The notes beneath the pieces were generated by a model that was not told where the DNA came from, did not search any database, and was given only the letters and a program-made list of their open reading frames with translations. From Jannaschia sp. M317 (GTDB taxonomy: Bacteria > Pseudomonadota > Alphaproteobacteria > Rhodobacterales > Rhodobacteraceae): a stretch of 64,000 nt of DNA. The first letter of the stretch is position 1. Every line of letters begins with the position of its first letter. The translations under genes and the position numbers were made by a program. The stretch covers positions 2,881,001 to 2,945,000 of the forward strand of contig NZ_CP081155.1 in assembly GCF_025141175.1 (NCBI RefSeq), given 5' to 3'. Of this stretch, positions 1 through 9,159 are shown one piece after another.

Positions 1-106
1 TACCGACCGACCGCCCCGCCTCCACCCGGAAGGACGCGCGGTCAAGGATCACCTTGCGCTGCTTGCCGGTCCAGAAGGACTTACTGACGTAATCGAATTC
101 GATCAT
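1..106 (-). CDS. Capsule-type polysaccharide export ABC transporter ATPase (partial, 5' end only)
   Basis: Only about the first 35 codons are in the window; the gene runs off the left edge. The visible start reads M-I-E-F-D-Y-V-S-K-S-F-W followed by a lysine/arginine-rich turn and V-I-L-D-R-A-S-F, which matches the first beta strands of KpsT/CtrD-type ATPases that drive export of capsular or related polysaccharide across the inner membrane. The stretch E-A-G-R-S-V-G leads toward the Walker A loop, which lies outside the window. The ATG at 106 is used; an in-frame GTG at 112 is an alternative. The KpsT assignment is family-level inference from a short fragment; another ABC ATPase subfamily is possible. 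Confidence 0.6.
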   Translation of the reverse strand, partial: MIEFDYVSKSFWTGKQRKVILDRASFRVEAGRSVG

Positions 107-199
107 GCGCACGGGCACCTGGTTGGACTCATGAAAGAGGCCCCCAATATGGGCGCGCCCTGCCCTGCTGATAACCGGTTAATCCGTCTACATTGTGGA

Positions 200-229
200 C
201 GCCCGGGCGATTTTCACACCGCCCGGGCG
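200..229. terminator. GC-rich inverted repeat between nhaA and the partial ABC gene
   Basis: CGCCCGGGCG at 200-209 is repeated at 220-229. Each arm is itself palindromic, so the two can form a 10-bp stem with a 10-base loop. It lies 44 bases downstream of the nhaA stop. There is no U-tract on the minus strand; the T-rich bases follow it on the plus strand, where no gene ends. A terminator role is therefore only suggested. Confidence 0.35.
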
Positions 230-272
230 TTATTTTGCGGCGAACTTGCCGAAAATTGCCCGGCTCTCGCCT

Positions 273-1571
273 TTATCCGGCCACCTTCTGCACTTTGGCA
301 AGCTTGCCTGCGATCAAGGAAATCCCGGCTGCGGCAAAGCTGAACAGCGCGCCCATCTTGGCGGCATCCTGAACCGGTCCCGGTTCGAACGCGACGGAGG
401 CCACGAAGAGAGACACCGTAAAGCCAATCGCCGCCACGCAGCCGATCACGAACAGATCGACGGTGCGCATCCCTGCTGGCAGCCCGAGTTTGAGCGTATG
501 CGCCCCGATGTAGCCGAACAGCAGCACGCCAAGCGGTTTGCCGATGATCAACCCCGCAAGGACCAGCCAGGTCGGCTCGGAAATCGCCGAGAATTCAACG
601 CCCGCGTTCATCAGGCCAAAGAAGAACAAGACGATCTCCACCGGGTGTTTCAGCAGGTGTTCCGTATGGTTCAGCAGATCGGTCAGATACTGCTCCGCCT
701 CGGCAAAGATGCCGAAGGCACGGTCCGCGTGCGGCAGGGTCGGCACGATCGGCAGCAGGCCAAGCGCCGGATGCAGGCCGGACTGGGCAAAGCCGAACCA
801 GGACAAGGCACCGGCGATCAGATAGGGCCACCACGACAGTTTCTGCCGGACCCAGGTGGAGCGGGGCCGCAGTTGATCCCCGGCATCCAGCTTGCGCGGC
901 AACCAGTTGAACAGAACGTACACGCCCACAGCAGAGGCCAGCGACAGCAGCAACCAGACCGGGGCCAGTTCCCCCGACGGATAGAAGATCGCCAGGATGA
1001 TCAAGCCCGCTGCATCGTCGGCAATCGCCAGCAGCAGCAGAAAGCGCACCGCCGGGTGACCCGCGCCGAACACAAGGCGGCCGACCAGATAGCTGAACGC
1101 GATGTCGGTCGCGGTGGGAATGGCCCAGCCGTTGGCGACCATGCCGAACTTCTCGGCACCCAGGAACCAGGCGAGGCCCAGATAGACCGAAATCGGCCCG
1201 ATCATGCCACCCAGCGTCGCAAACAGGGGCGTCGCCGCCTTTTTGCCGCGCAGGGATCCGTTTTCCAGGATCACCGCCTCCCAGACTTCCTTGCCCGCGA
1301 TGGCAAAGAAGAACGCCATGAGGATATCGTTGACCAGGTAGTGTGCCGTGACGACCTTGGCCGTTTCGGCGTGGCCAAAGGCCTCGGCGTCCGGGCCCAT
1401 GAGCAGTTCCCAGTGGTGTAGATCTGCCCCGATCCAGTTGTTGAACCACAGGGGGTATTCGACCAGCAAGTGATAGGAATGCGCATCGCTGTTCGCCCAG
1501 ACCAGCGCGATCAACGCGCCTGCAATCAAGAGCAGCGAATAATTAGTGAGAAAGTTCCAGACGCGATACAT
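273..1571 (-). CDS. nhaA: Na+/H+ antiporter NhaA
   Basis: Inner-membrane sodium/proton antiporter that exports Na+ in exchange for protons and helps in pH and salt homeostasis. The 432-residue protein is hydrophobic throughout. It carries T-D-I-A-F-S at 155-160 and A-I-A-D-D at 182-186, corresponding to the ion-binding aspartates Asp133, Asp163 and Asp164 of E. coli NhaA. A loop at about 42-75 between the first two helices is longer than in E. coli and lengthens the protein relative to the usual 390 residues. The ATG at 1571 has a GGGGG ribosome site five bases upstream. The gene stands alone between the capsule-type gene and groEL; an operon partner is not visible. Single NhaA genes are common in marine and halotolerant Rhodobacteraceae. 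Confidence 0.95.
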   Translation of the reverse strand: MYRVWNFLTNYSLLLIAGALIALVWANSDAHSYHLLVEYPLWFNNWIGADLHHWELLMGPDAEAFGHAETAKVVTAHYLVNDILMAFFFAIAGKEVWEAVILENGSLRGKKAATPLFATLGGMIGPISVYLGLAWFLGAEKFGMVANGWAIPTATDIAFSYLVGRLVFGAGHPAVRFLLLLAIADDAAGLIILAIFYPSGELAPVWLLLSLASAVGVYVLFNWLPRKLDAGDQLRPRSTWVRQKLSWWPYLIAGALSWFGFAQSGLHPALGLLPIVPTLPHADRAFGIFAEAEQYLTDLLNHTEHLLKHPVEIVLFFFGLMNAGVEFSAISEPTWLVLAGLIIGKPLGVLLFGYIGAHTLKLGLPAGMRTVDLFVIGCVAAIGFTVSLFVASVAFEPGPVQDAAKMGALFSFAAAGISLIAGKLAKVQKVAG

Positions 1572-1727
1572 TCATGCCCCCTTGAATATCGTTCTGCACT
1601 GCTAACGGAGGTGGCTGGACAGGACAAGCGCGCGACGCAGGCCGCGATGCCTTTGATCCGGGTCGATTGGGCCCACAACCTGATCCCGGCGGGACGCGCG
1701 CCCGGATAAAGCCTCTGTAAAGCGTGA

Positions 1728-1752
1728 CAAGGGCCCCACGAGGGGGCCCTTG
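1728..1752 (-). terminator. Rho-independent-type hairpin downstream of groEL
   Basis: CAAGGGCCCC (1728-1737) pairs perfectly with GGGGCCCTTG (1743-1752) around a five-base loop. It starts 44 bases after the groEL stop in the direction of groEL transcription. The trailing sequence on the minus strand is only mildly T-rich. It is the likely end of the groESL transcript. Confidence 0.6.
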
Positions 1753-1795
1753 CACTAACGTGTTCGCAAAAGTCGGCTGAACGCCGCCTTACTGC

Positions 1796-3478
<1,683 letters not shown>

Positions 3479-3490
3479 TCAGGCGATCTC

Positions 3491-3778
3491 TTACGAGATG
3501 ATGCCCAGAATGTCGGATTCCTTCATGATCAGCAGCTCTTCGCCATCGAGGGTGACCTCGGTGCCGGACCACTTGCCGAACAGGATCTTGTCGCCAGCGG
3601 CAACAGACGGTGCGATCAGCTCGCCCGAGTCCTTGCGGGCGCCTTCGCCGACGGACACGATCTCACCCTCGGCGGGCTTTTCCTTGGCGGTGTCGGGAAT
3701 GATCAGACCACCCTTGGTCTTCTCGTCGGATTCCGTACGACGAACCAGAACGCGGTCGTGCAGCGGTTTGAAAGCCAT
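3491..3778 (-). CDS. groES: 10 kDa co-chaperonin GroES
   Basis: Heptameric lid of the GroEL chaperonin. The protein begins [10 protein letters not shown], contains the mobile-loop region at about 17-33 and ends D-I-L-G-I-I-S. A longer reading from an ATG at 3784 adds two residues. The ATG at 3778 is preferred because GAAAGG lies eight bases upstream of it, whereas it would be only two bases from the first ATG, and because the family starts M-x-F-K-P-L-x-D-R-V. The resulting 95 residues is the normal length. The gene is first in the groESL operon and lies just downstream of the CIRCE operator. Confidence 0.97.
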   Translation of the reverse strand: MAFKPLHDRVLVRRTESDEKTKGGLIIPDTAKEKPAEGEIVSVGEGARKDSGELIAPSVAAGDKILFGKWSGTEVTLDGEELLIMKESDILGIIS

Positions 3779-3812
3779 GTGCATAGCCTTTCAGCTTGAA
3801 TGTTTCTCCCTG

Positions 3813-3839
3813 TTGTCACTCACCCGAAGGGAGTGCCAA
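3813..3839. promoter_or_regulatory. CIRCE operator (HrcA binding site) of groESL
   Basis: On the minus strand the sequence reads TTGGCACTC, nine bases, GAGTGACAA. This is the 9-9-9 architecture of CIRCE (consensus TTAGCACTC-N9-GAGTGCTAA), with one or two changes in each arm. It lies directly after the predicted -10 and 35 bases before the groES start, so HrcA binding would block transcription at normal temperature. hrcA itself is not in this window. Confidence 0.9.
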
Positions 3840-3846
3840 CGAGGGG

Positions 3847-3875
3847 TAGGTAGGCAAGCCATCGCGGACTGTCAA
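3847..3875 (-). promoter_or_regulatory. Predicted groESL promoter
   Basis: Reading the minus strand, TTGACA (3875-3870) is followed after exactly 17 bases by TACCTA (3852-3847). The -35 is a perfect housekeeping match and the -10 is a weaker one. The CIRCE operator begins seven bases downstream. No convincing RpoH-type element was distinguished from it. Confidence 0.6.
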
Positions 3876-3909
3876 CGCATACCGATGTCAAAATTTTTGG
3901 CGGTTGTGG

Positions 3910-4566
3910 TCAGAACCGAAGGCCAAGGAACGCGACGGCGAACGGCACCGGGGCCACCGCCAGAACAACCGACACAAAAGTCGCAAGCGGCGTGAACAGA
4001 CCGCTCAGCCCGGCGATCATCATGATTCCACCGCCCCCGCCAAGAAGAGAGTTGCCCGGCGTGTTCAAAGCGATCGCCAGGGCAAGATACCGATAGCGCA
4101 ACGCCAGACGCAGCAACCTTGGCGGTTGCCCTTCCAGCAGCATTTCCAATCGCTTCTCCTGCGGCAGGGTCGCCGCCCGCGCCACCAGGTCGGCGGCCCT
4201 GCGCATCCGGACCAGGCGCAACAGCCTTTCCAAGCCGCCCATCGGAAGAAACCGGCCGACGACGAACGCCAGCATCATGGCGGTCACGGTGCAGACATAA
4301 ATCAACGGCGCTATGGCCGCGCCGAACCCGGCGAGCAGGGCGATCCCGATTTCCGCCCCCGGCACAAAGGGCATCGCCAGAAGGCCGATATAGGCCACGG
4401 CCCCGATCATGATGCCGCGATGGACCTGCTGCTCGTTGTCGGGGCGAATCTGCAGGTCCAGGGCGTCGCGGATCTCGTGCGCACCCAAGGTCGCCAGCCC
4501 GATCAGACTGATCAGAAGCACACCCCTGACAACCAGCGACGTCGCACCACCGCCCCCGCCTGCCAT
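3910..4566 (-). CDS. Predicted integral membrane protein, VTT/DedA-like
   Basis: A 218-residue hydrophobic protein with about five membrane segments. Residues around 58-110 contain A-M-P-F-V-P-G-A-E followed by a glycine-rich helix and V-V-G-R-F-L, a layout like the re-entrant loop and G-R element of VTT (TVP38/DedA/SNARE-associated) proteins, which are linked to lipid scrambling. A second stretch, N-T-P-G-N-S followed by five glycines (about 172-183), sits where the family has its second loop. The start has GAGG eight bases upstream. The gene lies ten bases after the exported-protein gene at 4577-5053 and is probably co-transcribed with it. The VTT assignment is by motif likeness only; the substrate is unknown. 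Confidence 0.55.
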   Translation of the reverse strand: MAGGGGGATSLVVRGVLLISLIGLATLGAHEIRDALDLQIRPDNEQQVHRGIMIGAVAYIGLLAMPFVPGAEIGIALLAGFGAAIAPLIYVCTVTAMMLAFVVGRFLPMGGLERLLRLVRMRRAADLVARAATLPQEKRLEMLLEGQPPRLLRLALRYRYLALAIALNTPGNSLLGGGGGIMMIAGLSGLFTPLATFVSVVLAVAPVPFAVAFLGLRF

Positions 4567-4576
4567 CGACCAGACC

Positions 4577-5053
4577 TCAGCCCGTTACGCTGCCGTCCGG
4601 GACCAAGGTGCCCGACGCGCGTATCGGAATCTGGTTGGTCCAGTACCAGCGCCGCGTGGTCCAGGTTGCGTCAATGACCACCTCGTCCCCCTCGACCTGA
4701 CCGTACCAGACAACCGTGTGGGGCGCATCGGGACAGATCGTGGTCGTCGAGAAGTGGATCACGCCGTCGACAACCTTGGTGCGATAATCCGACCACCCAA
4801 AGGCGCAGTAGTCTTCACAATCCGTCGACTGGAAGGTCCCGTCCCGGAAGATGATTTCGTCCGTCAATTCGGCACCGCTGTTGAGGTCTTCGCCGTGGAC
4901 CCGGAACGTTCGCCCATCCAGCGCGCCGGTGTCGGCCCAGTTGCCGTCCGGAATTACCAGGTCGGGAATGTCTTCATTCATCACGGTCAAGGCAGCGGCC
5001 CCCGTCCCCAAGGTGGCAACCGCGATGGCGGCAATCTGGAATATCTGCGACAT
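4577..5053 (-). CDS. Exported protein of unknown function
   Basis: A 158-residue protein with an N-terminal hydrophobic segment (about residues 5-22), either a signal peptide or a membrane anchor. The remainder is beta-rich, with repeated short strands and a D-C-E-D-Y-C pair plus a third cysteine in T-T-I-C-P-D. Tryptophans cluster in a W-T-T-R-R-W-Y-W motif near 131-138. I do not recognise the family; the pattern resembles small beta-barrel periplasmic proteins. The ATG at 5053 has GGAG five bases upstream. It precedes the VTT-like gene by ten bases, suggesting a two-gene operon acting in the envelope. Confidence 0.7.
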   Translation of the reverse strand: MSQIFQIAAIAVATLGTGAAALTVMNEDIPDLVIPDGNWADTGALDGRTFRVHGEDLNSGAELTDEIIFRDGTFQSTDCEDYCAFGWSDYRTKVVDGVIHFSTTTICPDAPHTVVWYGQVEGDEVVIDATWTTRRWYWTNQIPIRASGTLVPDGSVTG

Positions 5054-5233
5054 GTTCGCTCCAGTCTGACAATTTGGGGTTCAGGCTGGCAGCATCATGG
5101 CGCAATCGAGCCTGAAAGCAATACGATTGCCGTCGGGCCTGCGGCAGGCAACGGGATATCGTGCTTGACGTCCCCGGTGTCCCGCACGGGGCAGGCCTTT
5201 GACCTCGGGCTCCCGCGCTCCTACCTCCGCCTC

Positions 5234-5812
5234 ATGCCCGTGACTGATGACATCTCTGCCTGCCGCTTTTGCGCTGACCGCTTCGCCGCCACCGCTTCGG
5301 CGCATCGCCCGCAGCCGGTCGTCTGGTTCCGCCCCGGCGCGCGCATCCTTGTCGCGTCCCAAGCGCCCGGCATGCGCGCGCATCTGTCGGGCAAGCCCTT
5401 CGACGACCCGTCGGGCGTGCGCCTGCGCGATTGGATGGGCGTGGACGAGGCGACGTTCTGGGACCGGCGCAACGTGGCCATTGTGCCGATGGGGTTCTGC
5501 TTTCCCGGCTACGACGCCAAGGGTGGCGACATCCCCCCGCCCCGGGTCTGTGCCAGCACCTGGCGCAAGGCGGCGCTCGACCATGCGGGCGATCCCCCCG
5601 TAACCCTGTTGATCGGGGCCTACGCGCAGACCTGGCATCTGGGGCCAGGTCGTGTCACCGACCGGGTGCGCGACTGGCGCGCCCTTGCGCCTCGGGTCTG
5701 GTGTCTGCCACATCCGTCCTGGCGCAACACCGCCTGGCTGAAGAAGCACCCCTGGTTTGACGCCGAAACCCTGCCCGCCCTGCGTGAGACGATCCGAAAG
5801 GCCCTGACATGA
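5234..5812 (+). CDS. Uracil-DNA glycosylase family protein
   Basis: A 192-residue protein of the family 4/5-like uracil-DNA glycosylase fold, which removes uracil from DNA. It shows Q-A-P-G (the G-x-A-P-G motif I) near residue 43, a conserved G-K-P-F-D-D-P-S-G-V-R-L-R stretch, and L-P-H-P-S near 169, the H-P-S of motif II. An N-terminal C-R-F-C pair (residues 10 and 13) and later cysteines in G-F-C-F-P and W-C-L-P could ligate an iron-sulfur cluster as in family 4 enzymes. The open frame extends upstream to 4409, but that part lies antisense to two real genes, so the ATG at 5234 is chosen; no clear ribosome site is seen. Its stop overlaps the start of the SseB-family gene (ATGA), implying coupled translation. 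Confidence 0.8.
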   Translation: MPVTDDISACRFCADRFAATASAHRPQPVVWFRPGARILVASQAPGMRAHLSGKPFDDPSGVRLRDWMGVDEATFWDRRNVAIVPMGFCFPGYDAKGGDIPPPRVCASTWRKAALDHAGDPPVTLLIGAYAQTWHLGPGRVTDRVRDWRALAPRVWCLPHPSWRNTAWLKKHPWFDAETLPALRETIRKALT

Positions 5813-6564
5813 CCCCGCTCGACACTGCCCATATCCACGCAGAGGCGACGGGGAACGACGCCGACCGCCTGACCTTCTTCAACCGGCTAGCCGAAGCAGA
5901 GCTGCATCTGCTGCTCGACGGGGCCGAGGGCGACACGGTCACCCCGCGCCTCTTCGAGATCGACGGCACGTCCTACGCGCTGGCATTCGACCTGCCCGAC
6001 AGGTTGGAAGGCTTTGCCGGCGGTGCCCCCACCGCGACCCTGTCGGGGCGCCGCCTGGCCGGCTTGCTCGCCGCTGAGGGGCTGGGCCTCGGCCTCAACC
6101 TCGAAGACGCGCCGTCGGCGCAGCTTTTGGACCCGGATGCCCTGCGCTGGTTGGCCGAAACCCTGGCCCATGCCCCCGAAGAGACCGAGCGCCGCATCGC
6201 GGAGGTCACGCCTCCGGGGGCTTTGCCCGAAGCGCTGATCACCGCGCTCGACGGCAAATTGACCCTGGCTGCGGGACTGGCCCGCACGGCCTATCTGGCG
6301 GGTGCAATTTACGAAGACGGTGCGCGATCCCACGTTCTGGGCATCATCGATCCCGTGCCAGGGGCCGAGCCCGACCTGGCCCGGGCCGTGTCAGAGGCGT
6401 TGGTCTTTTCGGGGCTGGAGGCGGGCCAACTCGACGTCACCTTCCTGCGTGCGGCACAGCCCCTTGCGGCGACCCTGTCGCGCCACGGCCTGCGCATCGA
6501 CCTGCCCGAGGCCGCGCAGACCGGCCCCGTCCGCAACCCCGACGCGCCACCCCGCCTGCGCTGA
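5809..6564 (+). CDS. SseB family protein
   Basis: A 251-residue cytosolic protein whose first ~115 residues (A-E-L-H-L-L-L, then a P-R-L-F-E-I-D-G-T-S-Y-A-L-A-F-D segment and a L-A-G-L-L-A-A-E-G-L-G-L-G-L-N element) match the SseB N-terminal domain. SseB in E. coli is described as enhancing serine sensitivity; its biochemical role is unclear. The second half is of the variable type seen in alphaproteobacterial members. The ATG overlaps the stop of the glycosylase-family gene by the ATGA arrangement, so the two are co-translated. A strong hairpin follows 15 bases after the stop. Why these two genes are paired is not evident. Confidence 0.8.
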   Translation: MTPLDTAHIHAEATGNDADRLTFFNRLAEAELHLLLDGAEGDTVTPRLFEIDGTSYALAFDLPDRLEGFAGGAPTATLSGRRLAGLLAAEGLGLGLNLEDAPSAQLLDPDALRWLAETLAHAPEETERRIAEVTPPGALPEALITALDGKLTLAAGLARTAYLAGAIYEDGARSHVLGIIDPVPGAEPDLARAVSEALVFSGLEAGQLDVTFLRAAQPLAATLSRHGLRIDLPEAAQTGPVRNPDAPPRLR

Positions 6565-6579
6565 CCCCCAAATAACGAA

Positions 6580-6616
6580 GCGCCCCCCGTCGAGCGAATG
6601 CTCTGACGGGGGGCGC
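6580..6616 (+). terminator. Terminator hairpin after the SseB-family gene
   Basis: GCGCCCCCCGTC (6580-6591) pairs perfectly with GACGGGGGGCGC (6605-6616). An inner GAGC/GCTC pair extends the stem around a GAAT loop, with one bulged T. It sits between the plus-strand operon end and the end of the minus-strand gene at 6702. No U-run follows on either strand. Confidence 0.6.
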
Positions 6617-6701
6617 GTGCGTTCGACGCATTTCGGGATGAGGGACAGGCACGGTCCGGGCGGGGGAGAGGCACCCGGACCGCGAGGGGGTGGCTAGTTG
6701 A

Positions 6702-7040
6702 TCAGTCGTCCAGCTCGCGCTGACGCTCGATCTCGGCGAAGATGTCGGCGTTGTAGGCCGGGGTCGTGGCGACCAGCGTTGCGCCGTTCTGACCGGTGAA
6801 GTCGTTGGCCACGTCGGCGTCCGAGTTGAACAGGGCAAAGACCGCGCCCAGACCGCCCGAGCGGCTGGAGACGACGACCCGGTCGCCATCCAGGTTGATC
6901 AGCGAGACCGCGTCGTTGGCGACGTTCACGTCCTGGTTGAAGTGCGCGATGGCGGCGGCAGCGCCCGATCCGACTTGGGCAGAGGCGGCACCGGTCAGAG
7001 CGGCGGAAGCGACGAGGGCGGAGATGATGAGGGTTTTCAT
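6702..7040 (-). CDS. Small secreted protein with two FNxDxxVAND repeats
   Basis: A 112-residue protein with a clear signal peptide (M-K-T-L-I-I-S-A..., cleavage likely after A-S-A near residue 21). The mature part holds two copies of F-N-x-D-x-x-V-A-N-D, at 34-43 and 71-80, each preceded by a short Ala-rich hydrophobic run; they are 37 residues apart. The rest is small residues with an acidic C-terminus. The start has AAAGGA eight bases upstream. No known domain is recognised. The gene is monocistronic between a terminator hairpin and a long upstream gap. Function unknown; a periplasmic or extracellular location is inferred from the signal peptide. Confidence 0.75.
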   Translation of the reverse strand: MKTLIISALVASAALTGAASAQVGSGAAAAIAHFNQDVNVANDAVSLINLDGDRVVVSSRSGGLGAVFALFNSDADVANDFTGQNGATLVATTPAYNADIFAEIERQRELDD

Positions 7041-7423
7041 AACGTTAGTCCTTTTGCGGTGGACCCTGTGGTTGCGGCGGGCCCGTTTGGGTTTGGTGCG
7101 GGGCGGTGTGTGTTGCCCTGCTGATGAACCCTATTTGCGCCTTGTGGACCTGACATTCAACAAACGAACCCGTGAGTATGACGCGATAAGCGTGCACCTA
7201 TGCACATAAACCTCTCCGCCCCGCACCCCCCTCACGCCCGCGCGACGAGGCCTCACGCGGGCGCGATCGAACCCCGCGAAACCGCAACAAAGGTGAGGGG
7301 ACAGGTCGCTATGACGGGGTGAGTCGGATCTTTGGGGAGGGGAGTCGGCCTACGCCGACGGGAAGAAAAATCCTGACGCAGGGGCCGAACGATAAACAGA
7401 CGCCCGGATCATCCGTTGAGAGA
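7041..7423. other. Intergenic region with small inverted repeats, no gene seen
   Basis: 383 bases between the secreted-protein gene and pxpA. The left part must contain the promoter for 6702-7040; a weak TTGAAT...CAAATA pair 17 bases apart is present on the minus strand at 7160-7132. GTGCA-N4-TGCAC occurs at 7192-7205. GCCCGCG (7236-7242) pairs with CGCGGGC (7256-7262) and could be a stem. No open frame with a convincing ribosome site or family match was found. Confidence 0.4.
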
Positions 7424-8185
7424 TCAGCGCCCAACCATCGGCCGCAACGACACGCCCGCATCCTCCAGCGCCGCGCGGACAGCGCGGGCGATGGCGACCG
7501 CTTCGGGGCCGTCTCCGTGCAGGCAGATCGAATCGCAAGCCGCCGGGATTTCCTTGCCCGTGGGGTTAAAGATCGCACCGGCCTTCACGAATTTCACCAT
7601 CCGGGCGGCGGCCTCCGTCGGATCGTGAATCATCGCACCCGGTGTGCCACGCGTGATCAACGTTGCATCGGCGTTATAGCCCCGGTCTGCAAAGATCTCT
7701 CCGGCCCACTTGGCCCCCAGCTCGCGCGCGACGACTTCCTGTGCGGTGCCCGCCAGAACCAGAAGGATCACGTCCGGGTCGACACGCAGCGCGGCCGTAT
7801 AGGCCGCCCGCGCCAGATCCGCATCGCGGGATGCCATGTTGGCCAGCGCGCCATGCAACTTGAAGTGGCGCACCTCGGTGCCCAGAGCCTTTGCCATCCC
7901 GCGCGCCGCGCCGAACTGCCAGATCACAAGATTGGACAGGCTGTCGCCGGCCAGCTTCATTTCACGGCGGCCAAACCCCTGCAGGTCGGGAAAGCCGGGA
8001 TGCGCCCCGATGCCGACGCCCCGGTCGCGCGCGCGCGCCATGGTCCGCGCCATCACGTCCCAGTCGCCCGCATGGGCACCGCAGGCCACATTGGCCGAGG
8101 TCACGACATCCAGAAGGGCGGCGTCATCCCCGATGACCCAATCGCCAAAGCTTTCGCCCATGTCCGCGTTCAGATCCACCTTCAT
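7424..8185 (-). CDS. pxpA: 5-oxoprolinase subunit PxpA (LamB/YcsF family)
   Basis: Subunit of the prokaryotic ATP-dependent 5-oxoprolinase that opens 5-oxoproline to glutamate, together with PxpB and PxpC. The 253-residue protein begins M-K-V-D-L-N-A-D-M-G-E-S-F-G, the family signature, and contains A-N-V-A-C-G-A-H-A-G-D and V-G-A/G-H-P-G-F-P-D-type loops and an F-K-L-H-G-A-L segment. The open frame continues upstream to 8425, but the ATG at 8185 is the start: GGAGG lies upstream and the ATGA overlaps the stop of pxpC. Third gene of the pxpB-pxpC-pxpA operon. Substrate and activity are known from the family, not from this sequence. Confidence 0.93.
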   Translation of the reverse strand: MKVDLNADMGESFGDWVIGDDAALLDVVTSANVACGAHAGDWDVMARTMARARDRGVGIGAHPGFPDLQGFGRREMKLAGDSLSNLVIWQFGAARGMAKALGTEVRHFKLHGALANMASRDADLARAAYTAALRVDPDVILLVLAGTAQEVVARELGAKWAGEIFADRGYNADATLITRGTPGAMIHDPTEAAARMVKFVKAGAIFNPTGKEIPAACDSICLHGDGPEAVAIARAVRAALEDAGVSLRPMVGR

Positions 8186-9159
8186 GCCACATCCTCCGGG
8201 TCGGCCGCGTTCACGACGCCGCTGATCAATTGCATCGACAGCAGATCCGCGACATCTGCCGGGTCCCGCACCAAAGGCACGGCGCGGGGCGCATCGAGGG
8301 CCCGCAGATCGTCCGCATCGACAAATCGGAACCAAAACTCCGCCCCCGGCGGGGCCTGCAAGGCACGCGGCAAGTCGTCGGGGACGATCGTTCCGATCCG
8401 GGGATAACCTCCGGTGGTCTGGCATTCCGCGCCCAGAACATAGGGCACGCCATCGCCGGTCATCTGAATGTCGCCCGGCAAGATGAAATCAGACAGAATC
8501 GACAGCTGCCCCTCGGCGGCGAAACCCGCGCCGTCCATCTCCAACTGGACACCTTGCCGGTTGCCACGCTGGCCCCGGCGAAAAGTCGTCGCCTCGAAGC
8601 GGGCCAATTCGGATGCGGGAAACAGGCGTGTCTGCGGCGTGGCCGTCACGCGGATCTCGCCCCCCCGGAACCGGTCGGGCGCGGGCGAAAGGGTGCGCGC
8701 GACGCCGGTCGATGTGACACAGGGCAGGCGATCTCCGGGGGACAGCGCGGCCCCGATTCCGGCTATCATGTGAACCGCACGGCTGCCCATGATCGTCTCG
8801 GTCCGAAGGCCGCCTTGCACGTGGACGTAGGAATAAACCCCCTGCCCCATCGGCCGCAGATCCAGCACCTCGCCCGCGGACACGACGTGGGACCCGGGCC
8901 AGACCAAGGCGCGCCCCTCGACGCTGGCCTGCATCGGCGCGCCGGTCAGGGCGATCTGGCACTCCCCCTCGAACCGGAGCCGGAGCGGCGAGCCCGGAGT
9001 TTCCAAACCCGCGCCCGGATCCCCCCCAAGCAGCGCGCGCGCCTCGATGATGGCTCTCCGGTCGGCAGCCCCGCCGCGGGCCAACCCTTCGGACATCCAG
9101 CCGGGGCGGCCAAGATCCTGAACGGTGACAAGCGGCCCGCAGGAGAGAACTTCGATCAT
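8182..9159 (-). CDS. pxpC: 5-oxoprolinase subunit PxpC (biotin-dependent carboxyltransferase-like)
   Basis: A 325-residue protein with the typical opening G-P-L-V-T-V-Q-D-L-G-R-P-G at 8-20 followed by a G-G-A-A-D-R-R-A element, as in PxpC/YbgK and allophanate hydrolase subunit 2. It works with PxpB and PxpA in 5-oxoproline cleavage. The frame extends to 9645, but that portion overlaps pxpB; the ATG at 9159 forms an ATGA overlap with the pxpB stop and is the start. Its own stop overlaps the pxpA start the same way. Such overlaps throughout the operon point to balanced synthesis of the three subunits. Confidence 0.93.
   Translation of the reverse strand: MIEVLSCGPLVTVQDLGRPGWMSEGLARGGAADRRAIIEARALLGGDPGAGLETPGSPLRLRFEGECQIALTGAPMQASVEGRALVWPGSHVVSAGEVLDLRPMGQGVYSYVHVQGGLRTETIMGSRAVHMIAGIGAALSPGDRLPCVTSTGVARTLSPAPDRFRGGEIRVTATPQTRLFPASELARFEATTFRRGQRGNRQGVQLEMDGAGFAAEGQLSILSDFILPGDIQMTGDGVPYVLGAECQTTGGYPRIGTIVPDDLPRALQAPPGAEFWFRFVDADDLRALDAPRAVPLVRDPADVADLLSMQLISGVVNAADPEDVA

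Noticed and set aside
195..1421. Long plus-strand frame opposite nhaA
   Set aside because: Composition is Arg/Gln/Gly-rich as expected for a GC-rich shadow frame; nhaA on the other strand has clear motifs.
4409..5233. Plus-strand N-terminal extension of the glycosylase-family gene
   Set aside because: It lies antisense to the VTT-like and exported-protein genes, has low-complexity shadow sequence and no ribosome site.
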